A stretch of 64,000 nucleotides of DNA from Nostoc sp. UHCC 0870 (GTDB lineage Bacteria > Cyanobacteriota > Cyanobacteriia > Cyanobacteriales > Nostocaceae), in NCBI RefSeq assembly GCF_022063185.1, contig NZ_CP091913.1, positions 3,225,501-3,289,500 on the forward strand. Direction: 5' to 3'. Position 1 is the stretch's first letter. Each line of letters opens with the position of its first letter. Shown one piece after another: positions 38,201 to 46,760 of the stretch. Below the pieces are notes generated by a model that searched no databases, was not told the origin of the DNA, and saw nothing but the letters and a program-made list of their open reading frames with translations. Both the position numbers and the translations under genes were made by a program.

Positions 38201-40784
38201 GCCTTGTCTGCTCAATGGTGCTAAACTCGTGCTGATGCCCAGCCAGAAGCCGTCCTTAGAAGAGTTGGGTGAAATCATCCAACGCTATCAAGTGAGTATT
38301 TTATGGCTCACAGCCAGCTTGTTTCATCTGATGGTGGATGAAAGATTGCCAGATTTACAACCTGTGCGGCAATTGATGAGTGGAGGTGATGTATTATCTG
38401 TAACTCACGTCCAGAAGGTCGTGCGCGAACTCCCCAATTGTCAATTCCTCAACGGTTACGGCCCTACAGAAAACACCGTATTTACTACCTGCTGCCCTGT
38501 AACGCCTGAAACTAAAATCGAGAAATCAATTCCCATTGGTCGTGTTATCGGCAATACACAAGTCTATATATTAGACCCCCATCTCCAACCTGTACCCGTC
38601 GGGGTTTGGGGTGAAATGTGTGTTGGTGGTGCTGGGTTATCTAGAGGCTACTGGAATCGTCCCGAACTGAATCAGCAGAAATTTATTCCCAACCCTTTTG
38701 GACATCCAGATGCCGATCGCCTGTATAAAACAGGAGATTTGGTTCGTTACTTACCCGACGGTAATATAGAATTTTTTAGTCGCATTGACAACCAAGTTAA
38801 AATCCGTGGTTTCCGCATTGAACTTGCTGAAATTGAGGCGTTTTTAACTCAAAACCCCCAAATACGGGATGCCGTTGTCATTGCCAGAGAAGATAAGCCT
38901 GGTATCAAAAGTTTGGCAGCCTATGTAATACCGGAAGGAAAACAACCCACAAGTAGCGAGTTGCGATCATTCCTCAAGGAAAAGCTTCCTGAGTATATGA
39001 TACCTGCTTCCTTCACAGTTCTAGAGGCCTTGCCAATTACCCCCAATGGCAAAGTAGACCGCCGTGCCTTACCAGTACCAGAATTTGAGTTTAATGACAC
39101 AACAAACTTTGTCTCTCCTCGTACCAATACGGAAAAAATCTTGCTAAAAATTTGGCAAGATGTTTTACTATTAAACAAAGTTTGTATTCATGACAACTTT
39201 TTTGAATTGGGTGGCGATTCCATAATTGGCATCCAAATAGTTGCCAGAGCTAATCAAGCTGGATTAAAATTAACGCCAAAACAGTTATTTCAGCATCAAA
39301 CCATCGCTGAGTTAGCTGCTGTAGCGGTGACAACTACCGCCAAAGAGGCAGAACAAGGCTTAATTCAAGGCATTGTTCCCTTAACACCGATTCAGCATTG
39401 GTTCTTTGAGCGCAATTTACCCGAACCCCATCACTTTAACCAATCTGTCCTGCTAGAAGTTCCGCCAAATATCCAACCGGAATTACTAGAGCAGGCATTA
39501 CAAAAGCTGCTGTACCATCACGATGCTTTAAGGCTACGGTTTGTGCAGCAAGCAACGCAATGGCAACAGTACAACAGTGATGTGTGTGATGGAGTATCTT
39601 TAGTCATCGCTGATTTGTCCAACCTGGCGCAAACAGAACAATCCCAGGCTATTGAGTTAAAGGCAGATGAAATCCAGCGATCGCTAAATATAGCAGATGG
39701 GCCGCTACTGCGGGTCGTTCTGTTTAACTTAGGCAAATCTTCCCCAGGACGTTTACTCATCGTCATTCATCACTTGGCTGTAGATGGGATTTCCTGGCGG
39801 ATTTTGCTAGAAGATTTAGCGGCGGTATACAAGCAATTAGATACAGGGAAAAACATCCAACTCCCTGCAAAAACCAATTCCTTTCAGGATTGGGCTATCC
39901 GATTGCAGAATTATGCAGACGACCAAGGACTGCACTCAGAACTAGAATACTGGCTGCACTCAAGGTCATTGGCAGTTGCTCCTTTACCTTTGGATTCTCT
40001 TGCTGTTGAGTCAGAAAACACCGTCGGCTCAAGTCGTATTGTTTCTGTATCCCTGAGTGTAGAACAGACTCGCGCCCTGTTACAGGATGTCCCTAGAGCC
40101 TATAACACCCAAATTAATGATGTCCTATTGACCGCATTAGTGCAGAGTTTTGCTGAATGGACAGGCTATAACTCTTTACTAATTGAATTAGAAGGTCATG
40201 GACGAGAAGATTTGTTTGAGAATGTAGACTTGTCTCGCACAGTAGGTTGGTTTACCAGTCTATTCCCGGTTTGCTTAGAACTTAGAGGTCTTCACCATCC
40301 TGGAGAGACTCTCAAGTCAGTCAAAGAGCAACTGCGACGCATTCCCAACCGAGGTATTGGCTATGGTATCCTGCGCTATCTAAGCATGGATACAACCATC
40401 AACAAGCAACTTGAGCAGCTTCCTCAAGCTCAGGTCAGCTTCAACTACTTGGGTCAATTCGACCAAACGCACCTAGCACCCCTTGGTTGGAAATATGCTC
40501 AAGAGTCTAGCGGTTCTATTCACAGTCCCAAAGGACAACGTCGCCATTTGTTGAATGTGAGTGGATTAGTTATTGAAGGGAGATTGCAACTGGAGTGGAA
40601 ATATAGCTCGGCTTTTCATCACCAGGCTACTGTAGAAAACTTGGCTAGAAATTATCTGCAAGTTTTAGCAGCTATTATTGACCACTGCTTATCCCCAGAA
40701 GCAGGAGGCTATACTCCTTCAGATTTCCCTGAAGTTAGTTTCAGCCAAGAAGCGTTGGACGAACTGCTAGCAGAAATTGAATGA
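32223..40784 (+). CDS. NRPS 1: glyceryl loading (FkbH) with inserted FkbM methyltransferase, carrier, sulfotransferase, C-A-PCP-E
   Basis: Start ATG 32223 (MTTQNFFSQISKQQ), about 2853 residues. Order: FkbH N-terminal part (1-85); FkbM methyltransferase (about 120-375, IIDVGANIGLFTLFAQQ); FkbH resumed (VKDFGSALKTAA; HAD motif VIVLDCDHTLWSG near 497; FIFIDDNPVEC near 597); carrier 1 (NFFELGGDSIRGA near 939); sulfotransferase (PAPS loops SPHRSGSTLLR near 1037 and HLVRHPYATMRSYEE near 1163); C domain (MHHIIGDGWS near 1463); A domain (MYTSGSTGTPKGV near 1940); PCP (LGGDSIIG near 2328); E domain (HHLAVDGISWR, EGHGREDLF, NYLGQF). FkbH would load glycerate from 1,3-bisphosphoglycerate. FkbM and the sulfotransferase would methylate and sulfate it. 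My reading of the A code is DALWMGGVFK, close to valine codes, so a branched residue, epimerised to D. It heads the cluster. Confidence 0.93.
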   Translation: MTTQNFFSQISKQQVIVTATFTSEPIEDSLSYWLRAIGVPYSIEFAPYNQVFQELLNPTSLLANNQNGVNVVLVRFEDWEGTKNRLKLTVDDDLKAHIIGDRLRHTLPNHLEIAHLNQYETEYLYQEIFVDRVYLRHGIVFNEDDCIIDVGANIGLFTLFAQQKSPKGTIYSFEPAPHAFDKLATNAKLYCQNTHLFNCGLGGERTEETFTFYPRSSVFSSFAADTEQDEKAIRSVIINMLQRDNSLDEESLERLADEFLKDRLERETYQAQLRTLSEIIEEYKIEKIDLLKLDAEKSELAILQGIKDNHWPLIKQIVMEVHDQEGSTLKRVLSLLEDKGFKFVVDEESLLHGSGLFNIYATRYNQNHNPESPRLGKNIAHLEQTVKDFGSALKTAATRSLNPYLICICPPSPTTDTANSLLYERIQESLADDLDNVSGMYLIKSQELTNTYPVKEYYDPYGDELGHIPYTPTFFCALGTMLGRKIFALKSSPYKVIVLDCDHTLWSGVCGEDGVGGVKIDAPFRYLQEFIVAQQAAGKLICLCSKNQEEDVFAVFDQNQDMVLKRHHLVNWRINWQSKSENLKSLARELQLSLDSFIFIDDNPVECGEVRANCPEVLTLQLPQESDRIPQFLEHIWAFDQLQTTQEDQQRTNLYQENIQRQRLQQDSLSFADFLDQLNLEIEISPMQNEQLARVAQLTQRTNQFNLTTIRRSESEIQQLCHSGKLECRVVQVKDRFGDYGLVGLLLFATEENALFVDTFLLSCRVLGRGVEHQMLAYLGTLAQERELEQVQLFYTPTNKNQPARDFLTSVGREFQQEQNDSWLFNFPSQTASQISFRLISNNDRLVNNPEAESPQPPRDKSPFLGESSPDFLEHIARNLYTPELILKEITSQQQRQRPQLEIEFIAPRTSIEKAIANLFAEILKLDQVGVNDNFFELGGDSIRGAILINKLQAQLNEIIHFVVLFDTKTVANLATYIETNYPQTAAKLLGKQTAIIDLPEERIDEAKVLQMRSLIPPLAPPVDDDPTQNPPAIFILSPHRSGSTLLRVILGGNPQLFAPPELELLTFNTIGERKAAFSGRYSFWAEGAIRTIMQIKGCSAEEAIALMAELEAQNLTTKQFYGLIQEWLGDKILVDKTPSYSIDLETLKRAETNFQNPLYIHLVRHPYATMRSYEEARVEQTFPYEHPFNRRELAELVWLISHQNILEFLQQVPQERQYQVKFEDIVSQPQTTVESLCQFLGLEFHPDMLQPYKEKKQRMTDGIYAQSRMVGDVKFHQYQTINASTADTWKQYYSSDFLSDVAWEVAESLGYQSNNGAILPVSRGNQTEPQTFPVSFAQQRLWVLAQLEPDNPFYNMFKAVRLQGRLDIEILERSLNEIIRRHEVLRTTFSSAEGTPVQVIAPHATMKLVVVDLQGLSGQAQSEQLQLIATHDQLQPFDLTQGLLLRVTLVQLESESYALLLTMHHIIGDGWSMGVFIKELSSLYQGLLVGDASLLPELPIQYADFTLWQRQWLQGQALQTQVNYWKQQLAAAPPLLELPTDRPRPSVQTFRGWCFSFQLDAHLTASLKELSQRSGTTLFMTLMAAYATLLFRYSGQEDILLGTPIASRNRQDIEGLIGFFVNTLVMRTRLEGNPSFSELLTQVRSTCMDAYANQDVPFEQIVEALQIERSLSHSPLFQVMFALQNALMEEIETPDLTIAPLNLDNVNAKFDLTLQMWEQGNCLQGFWQYNTDLFDEDRIARMTGHFQELLAGIVANPQESVGTLPLLTEREHHQLLVEWNDTRISYPDTKCIHKVFEEQVEQTPDAIALVYENESLNYRELNDRANQLAHYLQTLGVKQEVLVGICVERSLEMIIGILAILKAGGAYVPFDPAYPQERLAYMFQDTGVSVLLIQQQLMGLLPPNSAKVICLDTDRQIFTQYSHENLKTDVTPDNLTHIMYTSGSTGTPKGVCIIHRNVVRLAKGTNYASLTPQEVFLQLGPLSFDASTLEIWPCLLNGAKLVLMPSQKPSLEELGEIIQRYQVSILWLTASLFHLMVDERLPDLQPVRQLMSGGDVLSVTHVQKVVRELPNCQFLNGYGPTENTVFTTCCPVTPETKIEKSIPIGRVIGNTQVYILDPHLQPVPVGVWGEMCVGGAGLSRGYWNRPELNQQKFIPNPFGHPDADRLYKTGDLVRYLPDGNIEFFSRIDNQVKIRGFRIELAEIEAFLTQNPQIRDAVVIAREDKPGIKSLAAYVIPEGKQPTSSELRSFLKEKLPEYMIPASFTVLEALPITPNGKVDRRALPVPEFEFNDTTNFVSPRTNTEKILLKIWQDVLLLNKVCIHDNFFELGGDSIIGIQIVARANQAGLKLTPKQLFQHQTIAELAAVAVTTTAKEAEQGLIQGIVPLTPIQHWFFERNLPEPHHFNQSVLLEVPPNIQPELLEQALQKLLYHHDALRLRFVQQATQWQQYNSDVCDGVSLVIADLSNLAQTEQSQAIELKADEIQRSLNIADGPLLRVVLFNLGKSSPGRLLIVIHHLAVDGISWRILLEDLAAVYKQLDTGKNIQLPAKTNSFQDWAIRLQNYADDQGLHSELEYWLHSRSLAVAPLPLDSLAVESENTVGSSRIVSVSLSVEQTRALLQDVPRAYNTQINDVLLTALVQSFAEWTGYNSLLIELEGHGREDLFENVDLSRTVGWFTSLFPVCLELRGLHHPGETLKSVKEQLRRIPNRGIGYGILRYLSMDTTINKQLEQLPQAQVSFNYLGQFDQTHLAPLGWKYAQESSGSIHSPKGQRRHLLNVSGLVIEGRLQLEWKYSSAFHHQATVENLARNYLQVLAAIIDHCLSPEAGGYTPSDFPEVSFSQEALDELLAEIE

Positions 40785-40874
40785 AGTAGTTCACAATTCA
40801 TCTCTCTCCAGAAAAGACTTGTCCTCACTTTGTCCATAGTTTTTAGTTTTCCACACCAACCTTATTCATTGTTT

Positions 40875-41699
40875 ATGACAATCTCAAAAGCTACACTCAC
40901 AACCACGCGTAATCCAGGAATTTTGGTTAATAAATTTGCTTCCAAAATCTCTTGCATTTCCTACCAAAGTATGCGTCGGTCTAGCAGAGTATTGAGAGAG
41001 TTTATGCTTTATTATTTTCCAATTTATAATCTCTCAATGAATGACTTTTTTCGGTTTTATCCGATCTTAGGTTTTATTGAAGCTCTGGTTTATCAAACTG
41101 ATGATGAAGTTGAAAAATTTCAAGATGAAGGCTATGGAACACTGCAATATTCTCCTTGGCAGTCCAAGCAAGAAATTATCTTGTCTGTTTTAGAAGAGTA
41201 TAATATCAAGCATTGTAAAGTTGAATTTTATATGGAAAAGTTGGGAGAATATTTTGAATTAGAAACCAAGATATTAGCCACTTCTCATGTTAGCCATGAA
41301 ATGGTTAAAAAAGCCTCTGAATTACGCTCCTCTGACTATCGAATATTACATTGTACCTTGCTCAAAATGTTAGGTCTAAATTACTCAGAAGATGAATTAA
41401 ATGAAGAATTAAAACTGATGTGGCCTCTAGAAGTGGTCAATGACATTGAAGATGATTTGATGTTTTACGCAGATGATGTGTCTGCCAAGCATTATAATAC
41501 CTATAGAATGTTTGTGAAAATTTACGGTGAAAAAGCTCCTTATTACTTAAAGAAGGAGTTAGATTTTTATGAAAGTTTATTTCATAAACAGTTAAGGAGA
41601 TTTTCCCCCATGAAGAGAGAATCTTTTATGAAACCTTGGAATGCCTATCGTCTTGACCATCCAGTACCAGTGATTCCCGAACCAATTCTTGAAAATTAA
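40875..41699 (+). CDS. Terpene-synthase/prenyltransferase-like alpha-helical protein
   Basis: I use ATG 40875 (MTISKATLTTTRNPGIL); a TTG at 40830 would add 15 residues. About 274 helical residues. Two acidic patches recall class I terpenoid-synthase metal sites: YQTDDEVEKFQDEG near residue 75 and VVNDIEDDLMFYADDVSAKH near residue 190, the second like an NSE/DDxxD site. If so it would act on an isoprenyl diphosphate; a type 2 IPP isomerase lies 3.3 kb downstream in the same cluster. Together they may help build the guanidino terminal amine of the peptide. Overall similarity to known synthases looks weak, so the fold is inferred. It follows NRPS 1 by about 90 bases. Confidence 0.6.
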   Translation: MTISKATLTTTRNPGILVNKFASKISCISYQSMRRSSRVLREFMLYYFPIYNLSMNDFFRFYPILGFIEALVYQTDDEVEKFQDEGYGTLQYSPWQSKQEIILSVLEEYNIKHCKVEFYMEKLGEYFELETKILATSHVSHEMVKKASELRSSDYRILHCTLLKMLGLNYSEDELNEELKLMWPLEVVNDIEDDLMFYADDVSAKHYNTYRMFVKIYGEKAPYYLKKELDFYESLFHKQLRRFSPMKRESFMKPWNAYRLDHPVPVIPEPILEN

Positions 41700-41807
41700 T
41701 ATCAAGTATTGCTAATAACCAATTGCTAGTTATTGATTGAAAACCGCTATTGGTTATTAGCAACCGATTGATGAAGCGAACAAAAATACATAACAGGAGT
41801 ATAATTT

Positions 41808-42188
41808 ATGTATGCAAATAGCAATTCGCAAATTATCACAAATTACGGTGAATTGATAGTTGAGTTATTTGATGCCGTTGATTCTTCTCATTGGGAAGCT
41901 CTAGCAGACATTTTTCATAGTAATATCATCTATGAACGTCCGGGTTACAAGCCTTTTGTTGGCATTGATCGTCTGCTCACCTTTTATCAAATGGAAAGAG
42001 TAATTGCATCAGGTAAACATCACATTGAGCATATTACAATTGACGGTAGTTATGGAGCTTGTTGGGGTAGATTTATTGGTGTGAGTAAAGAGGATTGTCA
42101 AATAGATGAACTTTTTGCTGATGTCTATTCTTTTGAACAAGGCAAGATTAAAACTCGGAAAACACACTTTTTTAGGCCAGCAGTTTAG
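41808..42188 (+). CDS. SnoaL-like/NTF2-fold protein
   Basis: 126 residues in the cone-shaped NTF2 fold: LIVELFDAVDSSHWEALADIF, IIYERPGYKPFVGIDRLLTF and GRFIGVSKEDCQIDELFADV, ending KIKTRKTHFFRPAV. SnoaL-like proteins act as cyclases, isomerases or hydroxylases in natural-product pathways. ATG 41808 has a good AACAGGAG. It is 18 bases from the APS-kinase gene. Its step here is unknown; ring formation in the terminal amine or the bicyclic residue is possible. Confidence 0.8.
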   Translation: MYANSNSQIITNYGELIVELFDAVDSSHWEALADIFHSNIIYERPGYKPFVGIDRLLTFYQMERVIASGKHHIEHITIDGSYGACWGRFIGVSKEDCQIDELFADVYSFEQGKIKTRKTHFFRPAV

Positions 42189-42206
42189 TAAAATAGTGGA
42201 GGTAAG

Positions 42207-42785
42207 ATGTTGGAAAAACAGCGTGGTGTAACAATCTGGTTAACTGGTTTGAGTGGTGCGGGTAAAACCACCATCTGTCAGTTTTTGGAAACAGAACTGC
42301 GATCGCAGGGGTATAAAATTGAGGTACTAGATGGCGACGTAGTGCGCCAAAACTTAAGTAAGGGTTTAACTTTCAGTAAGGAGGATCGAGATGAAAATAT
42401 TCGGCGGATTGGTTTTGTAGCTAACCTGCTAACTAGAAATAATGTTATCGTCTTGGTTTCGGTGATCTCGCCATATCGAGAAATTCGCAAAGAAGTCAAA
42501 GAAAAGATTGGAGATTTTATTGAAGTATACGTCAATGCACCATTAGAAGTGTGTGAACATCGAGATGTGAAAGGTTTGTATAAAAAAGCTAGAGCAGGTG
42601 AAATCAAACATTTCACTGGAATTGATGACTTATACGAAATACCTCTTGCACCTGATGTTGAATGCCAAACTAATCAAGAAACAGTTACCCAAAGTGCCAA
42701 TAAAATTTTAAATAAGTTAGAAGATTTAGGTTACATCAATCCTCTACCATTGCCACAGTTGAATAACAATTACTCACGGATATAG
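42207..42785 (+). CDS. cysC: Adenylylsulfate (APS) kinase
   Basis: 192 residues. P-loop WLTGLSGAGKTTICQFLE, then VLDGDVVRQNLSKGLTFSKE and DRDENIRRIGFVANLL, and the lid region VYVNAPLEVCEHRDVKGLYK with HFTGIDDLYEIP: the full CysC signature. It phosphorylates APS to PAPS, the sulfate donor of sulfotransferases. Its place in this cluster, beside an NRPS with an in-line sulfotransferase, argues for dedicated PAPS supply. GGAGG precedes ATG 42207. Eight bases separate its stop from the next frame. Confidence 0.95.
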   Translation: MLEKQRGVTIWLTGLSGAGKTTICQFLETELRSQGYKIEVLDGDVVRQNLSKGLTFSKEDRDENIRRIGFVANLLTRNNVIVLVSVISPYREIRKEVKEKIGDFIEVYVNAPLEVCEHRDVKGLYKKARAGEIKHFTGIDDLYEIPLAPDVECQTNQETVTQSANKILNKLEDLGYINPLPLPQLNNNYSRI

Positions 42786-42850
42786 GATACTCATTGTGTT
42801 TTTCAGAAATTACATCGGCTTGTTATCAGGTGAAAAGTGGGAAAAATGAA

Positions 42851-45013
42851 ATGGTTTTAATCAAAGAAAAGGAACTATGTAAACTTTTTGTCGAAGGTGG
42901 ACGACAGCAATATTCCCTGGCTGCGGTGGGGACAAATTTGGCGAATCATGATGAAGTAGCATGGCATAATTTTGTCACTACCCTATTATCAGCAAAGGGC
43001 GACCCGGCTGTTGAATCAGTCTATAAATATCTAGTAAATGCAGTTGTTGAATATAATCAACGCCATCAGACAGAAATTAATATCGAAATTGTTTATAAAT
43101 ACTTTGCTGCTAAAATTATTCGTTCCATCTTTGTTGAACCATCGGAACTAGAGAAAAACTGGTATTTTATTTGTCACACCACCGAAATTCCCCAGACTGG
43201 AGATTTTGTGACTGTGCAGATTTTTCAAGAACCTTTGGTAGCTGTACGTCAATCAGACGGAACGATTCGCGTTTTCCTGAATGTCTGCACTCATCGCCAA
43301 TCACCAGTTTTTGAAGGTCACGGTTGTTTAGGCGTAGATAAATCGGCTCTTTGTCCGTATCATGGATGGGCATTTGGCATAGATGGCCATTGCAAGAATG
43401 CACCAGGGGCAAATAGAGGAGAGTTTGGGGCTGATTTTGACCTTAAAGATTATAGTTTACAGGGGTTTGAAGTCAAAATTGATGAAAATCAACGGGTTTT
43501 CGCCCACCTTTCCCAAAATAAACCCCTCAAACCAGAATCGCCACCTCAAAGCCATCAAAACATCGGGGTAGAAATTACCAATCTGCTCAATTGTGTGAGT
43601 CCAGGCTATGCAGATGGGGAAACAGCCACACTTCCAGAACAAATGCGCCTGTGGTTGAGAATTGGTTACTTAGAAGCAGAAGTACAACAGCTAATTGCAG
43701 ATATTACCCAAGGACGAACTAGCGATAGTCGCCAGTTAATCTTAGAGTCATTGATTGGCGAACTCAAACACGCTATCCTCACCGTCGATAGTGATGGGTT
43801 AAATCCAGAATTGAATGAAGTCCTGCAACGAGTCTACAGCAGTGACGAACAAAGACAGTCAATTGGCAAATCCATAGAGTATGCCAAAATTGATCCTGAT
43901 GGTGTAGAATCCTCGGCATCAGATGAAAGAAGACAAGCATTACCAATCTGGATTTATGGTGATGCAGCATTGTTTGCTCTGGAAGTTGAGCATTTAATTA
44001 AACCAACCTGGCAATTTGTTTGCCATATCAACGAAATTCCCCAACCGGGTAACTTCACCTGGTTGGATATTGTCGGTGAACGAGCCTACGTCATTCGCAC
44101 TGAAAGCGGTGAAGTGTTCGCTGGTAAACTTCTCGATGTCACCCAACGGGGTAGCTATCCGAAATTTGGTTTACCCAATTACGGTTTAGAACCCATAGAC
44201 ATTGACATTTTTTATGGATTTATTTTCATTCGCTTTACCTGGGAAGGCTCAAGATTAGCCGAGAGTTGGTATCAACCTGGCTTATTAGAACCCTACCAAC
44301 TCGAACAGATGCAGCCGATTGGGGGAGTCGGTCACTATGACATTAATGTGGAGGTGGATTATAAACTGCTGTGGGAAAACTTCTTAGAAGATTACCACTT
44401 TCCCATGATGCACAAAGGTTTAACCCGTCGGTTTGGAGTGTCGAGTGATTGTGAAGGCATCAACGGCATGATTATTCCCATGCGCGATCCGGCTTCACCC
44501 AGCTTAACCCCAATCGAGCGACAATATTATGATTGTGCCAAAGCGATCGCCAGACATTCTTGGGAACATGAGCAGGAATTACAAGATTTTGCGGCTGAAA
44601 ACCATACCCTACCCGAAACCCTATGTTTCTCAGCCTTCTGCTCCATGTCGGCGCAAGAAGAAATCCCCATGCCTTTTTCCTTGAGCGTATTTCCCGAACA
44701 CGTCCAAACTTTTGCCCTAGTTCCCGCCGGGCCAAGGGAAGCTCGCTTTCATGTGCGTAGTTACGGCCATGTCCTCGACCCCAATGACCCCAACACAAAA
44801 GCCATTGAAGATGCACGGCTCGCAAATATCCAACTACTTATAGAATCGTTACACGAGGACATTCGCGTTAACTATATTTGTCAAGACAGTGTTTCTTCAA
44901 GGCTATTTGAGAAAACAGGAGTATTCAGTATTGCCGAGTTTGATGTTGCTAAATTTCAGGAGGCTATCCGCATTAAATTACCAATCACCAGTCATCAAAG
45001 AAAACCATTATGA
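42851..45013 (+). CDS. Rieske oxygenase fusion with a second, cluster-less Rieske-type half
   Basis: I prefer ATG 42851 ([17 protein letters not shown]); TTG 42794 would add 19 residues. About 720 residues. The first half has an intact Rieske site: [15 protein letters not shown] and [12 protein letters not shown] (CxH and CxxH) at about 155-180. A helical linker follows (about 245-380). The second half starts again like a Rieske oxygenase ([20 protein letters not shown]), but the iron-sulfur ligands are absent ([18 protein letters not shown]). It keeps the non-haem iron site in [15 protein letters not shown] (H-x4-H). The first half may therefore feed electrons to the second's active site. 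It probably oxidises an intermediate of the bicyclic residue or the guanidino amine. Its stop overlaps the next start (ATGA). Confidence 0.85.
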   Translation: MVLIKEKELCKLFVEGGRQQYSLAAVGTNLANHDEVAWHNFVTTLLSAKGDPAVESVYKYLVNAVVEYNQRHQTEINIEIVYKYFAAKIIRSIFVEPSELEKNWYFICHTTEIPQTGDFVTVQIFQEPLVAVRQSDGTIRVFLNVCTHRQSPVFEGHGCLGVDKSALCPYHGWAFGIDGHCKNAPGANRGEFGADFDLKDYSLQGFEVKIDENQRVFAHLSQNKPLKPESPPQSHQNIGVEITNLLNCVSPGYADGETATLPEQMRLWLRIGYLEAEVQQLIADITQGRTSDSRQLILESLIGELKHAILTVDSDGLNPELNEVLQRVYSSDEQRQSIGKSIEYAKIDPDGVESSASDERRQALPIWIYGDAALFALEVEHLIKPTWQFVCHINEIPQPGNFTWLDIVGERAYVIRTESGEVFAGKLLDVTQRGSYPKFGLPNYGLEPIDIDIFYGFIFIRFTWEGSRLAESWYQPGLLEPYQLEQMQPIGGVGHYDINVEVDYKLLWENFLEDYHFPMMHKGLTRRFGVSSDCEGINGMIIPMRDPASPSLTPIERQYYDCAKAIARHSWEHEQELQDFAAENHTLPETLCFSAFCSMSAQEEIPMPFSLSVFPEHVQTFALVPAGPREARFHVRSYGHVLDPNDPNTKAIEDARLANIQLLIESLHEDIRVNYICQDSVSSRLFEKTGVFSIAEFDVAKFQEAIRIKLPITSHQRKPL

Positions 45014-46065
45014 CTACCACCGTGCCATCAGTCAATGCTGTAACTGAAATTGAGACTCGCAAAGCCGACCACATACGTGTCTGCTTAGAGGAAGATGTCC
45101 AGTTTCATCAAGTAACTAGCGGGTTGGAGTGCTATCGCTTCACTCATAATTGTCTTCCCGAAATCAACCGCAGTGATATTAACCTGCAAACAACCTTCCT
45201 GGGTAAAAATCTCGGTGCGCCACTCCTCATGTCTTCCATGACAGGGGGAACGGAATTAGCACACCTAGTCAATACTCGTTTAGCAACAGTTGCTCAACGT
45301 TATCGATTAGCAATGGGAGTTGGTTCGCAACGAATTGCGATCGAACAACCTCATTTAGCCTCTACCTTTGCTGTGCGCTCCTTTGCTCCTGACATTCTCT
45401 TGTTAGCCAACTTGGGGGCGGTGCAACTAAATTATGGATGTGGGCTGGATGAGTGTTTGCATCTGGTAAATTCCCTAGAAGCAGATGCACTAATTCTGCA
45501 CCTTAACCCCCTGCAAGAGTGTGTACAATCGCGAGGAGATACTAATTTTCGCGGATTAATCAGTAAAATTGCCCAGCTTTGTGAAAAACTACCCGTACCT
45601 GTAGTTGTCAAAGAAGTGGGTAATGGCATTTCGGCTGTAATGGCACAAAAGTTAATTGATGCTGGAGTTACAGCCATTGACGTAGCTGGTGCAGGGGGAA
45701 CTTCCTGGGCAAAAGTCGAAAGCCAACGCGCTCAAGACAACAAACAGCGTCGTTTGGGACAAACTTTTGCAGATTGGGGTTTACCCACCGCAGAGTGTTT
45801 AAATTCCATCCGGGCGATCGCACCGACAATTCCCTTAATTGCTTCTGGTGGGCTAACCAACGGATTGGATGCAGCCAAAGCGATCGCATTAGGCGCAGAT
45901 TTAGCCGGGTTAGCTCGACCTTTTTTAGCAGCCGCCATCCAATCGGAAGCCGCCGTTGATGAGTTAGTAGAAGTTCTGATTGCTGAATTGGAAACAGCTT
46001 TATTTTGTACTGGTAATGCCACATTTGCAGAACTCAGAACTTCTGAGGCACTGCAACGTATATAA
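45010..46065 (+). CDS. fni: Type 2 isopentenyl-diphosphate isomerase (FMN-dependent)
   Basis: 351 residues. IDI-2 motifs are complete: [79 protein letters not shown] and [20 protein letters not shown]. It interconverts IPP and DMAPP with reduced FMN. A cluster-borne copy, translationally coupled to the Rieske fusion by an ATGA overlap, suggests that an isoprenoid unit is needed for this product or that the enzyme has been recruited to an analogue. A separate housekeeping copy would be expected elsewhere in the genome. Confidence 0.93.
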   Translation: MTTTVPSVNAVTEIETRKADHIRVCLEEDVQFHQVTSGLECYRFTHNCLPEINRSDINLQTTFLGKNLGAPLLMSSMTGGTELAHLVNTRLATVAQRYRLAMGVGSQRIAIEQPHLASTFAVRSFAPDILLLANLGAVQLNYGCGLDECLHLVNSLEADALILHLNPLQECVQSRGDTNFRGLISKIAQLCEKLPVPVVVKEVGNGISAVMAQKLIDAGVTAIDVAGAGGTSWAKVESQRAQDNKQRRLGQTFADWGLPTAECLNSIRAIAPTIPLIASGGLTNGLDAAKAIALGADLAGLARPFLAAAIQSEAAVDELVEVLIAELETALFCTGNATFAELRTSEALQRI

Positions 46066-46159
46066 ACGATAGATAGAAAATTAATATTTGGTGCAGAAGA
46101 GGTTTAAAGATTAATAAATTTAACTTACTTTTTTCTAATAGCTGATTTTGGTTAAAACT

Positions 46160-46756
46160 ATGCTCAAGTTTTCAATTGAATTTCGACCTCCTATTCCTCC
46201 TGAAAAAAATTTAATTATAGGTACATTAGGGCCTAGCGGTACTAGTAGTGACTATGCTTCAAGTTATATAGTCAAACAATTAGAGTCAGAACAATTAACT
46301 GGAGAAATTCAGTTATTTGATAGCTTTTCAGGAGTCAAAGAAGCTTTATTACAAGACAAAGTGGATATAGCAGTAGTTCCTCATGCTTACCACTCGATTA
46401 ATGAGTTTTATATGGAGCCAAATCTTGATTTAGGCTTCATTTTCATCTATCCAACTCCAGTTTATGGATTAGCTAAGAGGAAAAATACAGAGGTGGTTTT
46501 TAAAGGAGCTAGACTTGTTACCCATCCTGCACCCTTACCTTTGTTGTCAAAACTTTTACCAGAGTCTCAAGACCAATCAGAAATTCAGGTTGATTTTTCT
46601 CCTTCTACTAGTGATGCAGCAATTCAAGTACAACAGGGTTTAGCTACTCTAGCTATTACTAATAAAAATGCTGTTGACGCTTATGATTTAGAGTTTATTT
46701 CCACTTACGGAAAAATCCCTATGAGCTGGTCAATTTTTTATAAAAAATTAGCATAA
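46160..46756 (+). CDS. aerD: Prephenate decarboxylase, AerD/BacA family
   Basis: I start at ATG 46160 (MLKFSIEFRPPIPPE); a TTG four codons upstream is possible. About 198 residues, the size of BacA, AerD and SalX. The protein resembles the prephenate dehydratase fold (IIGTLGPSGTSSDYASSYIV; QLFDSFSGVKEALLQDKVDI; STSDAAIQVQQGLATLAIT) but is a short, single-domain form. These enzymes decarboxylate prephenate without aromatisation, giving dihydro-hydroxyphenylpyruvate, the first step to Choi in aeruginosins and to anticapsin in bacilysin. Four bases separate it from the AerE-like gene. Confidence 0.88.
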   Translation: MLKFSIEFRPPIPPEKNLIIGTLGPSGTSSDYASSYIVKQLESEQLTGEIQLFDSFSGVKEALLQDKVDIAVVPHAYHSINEFYMEPNLDLGFIFIYPTPVYGLAKRKNTEVVFKGARLVTHPAPLPLLSKLLPESQDQSEIQVDFSPSTSDAAIQVQQGLATLAITNKNAVDAYDLEFISTYGKIPMSWSIFYKKLA

Positions 46757-46760
46757 ACTA

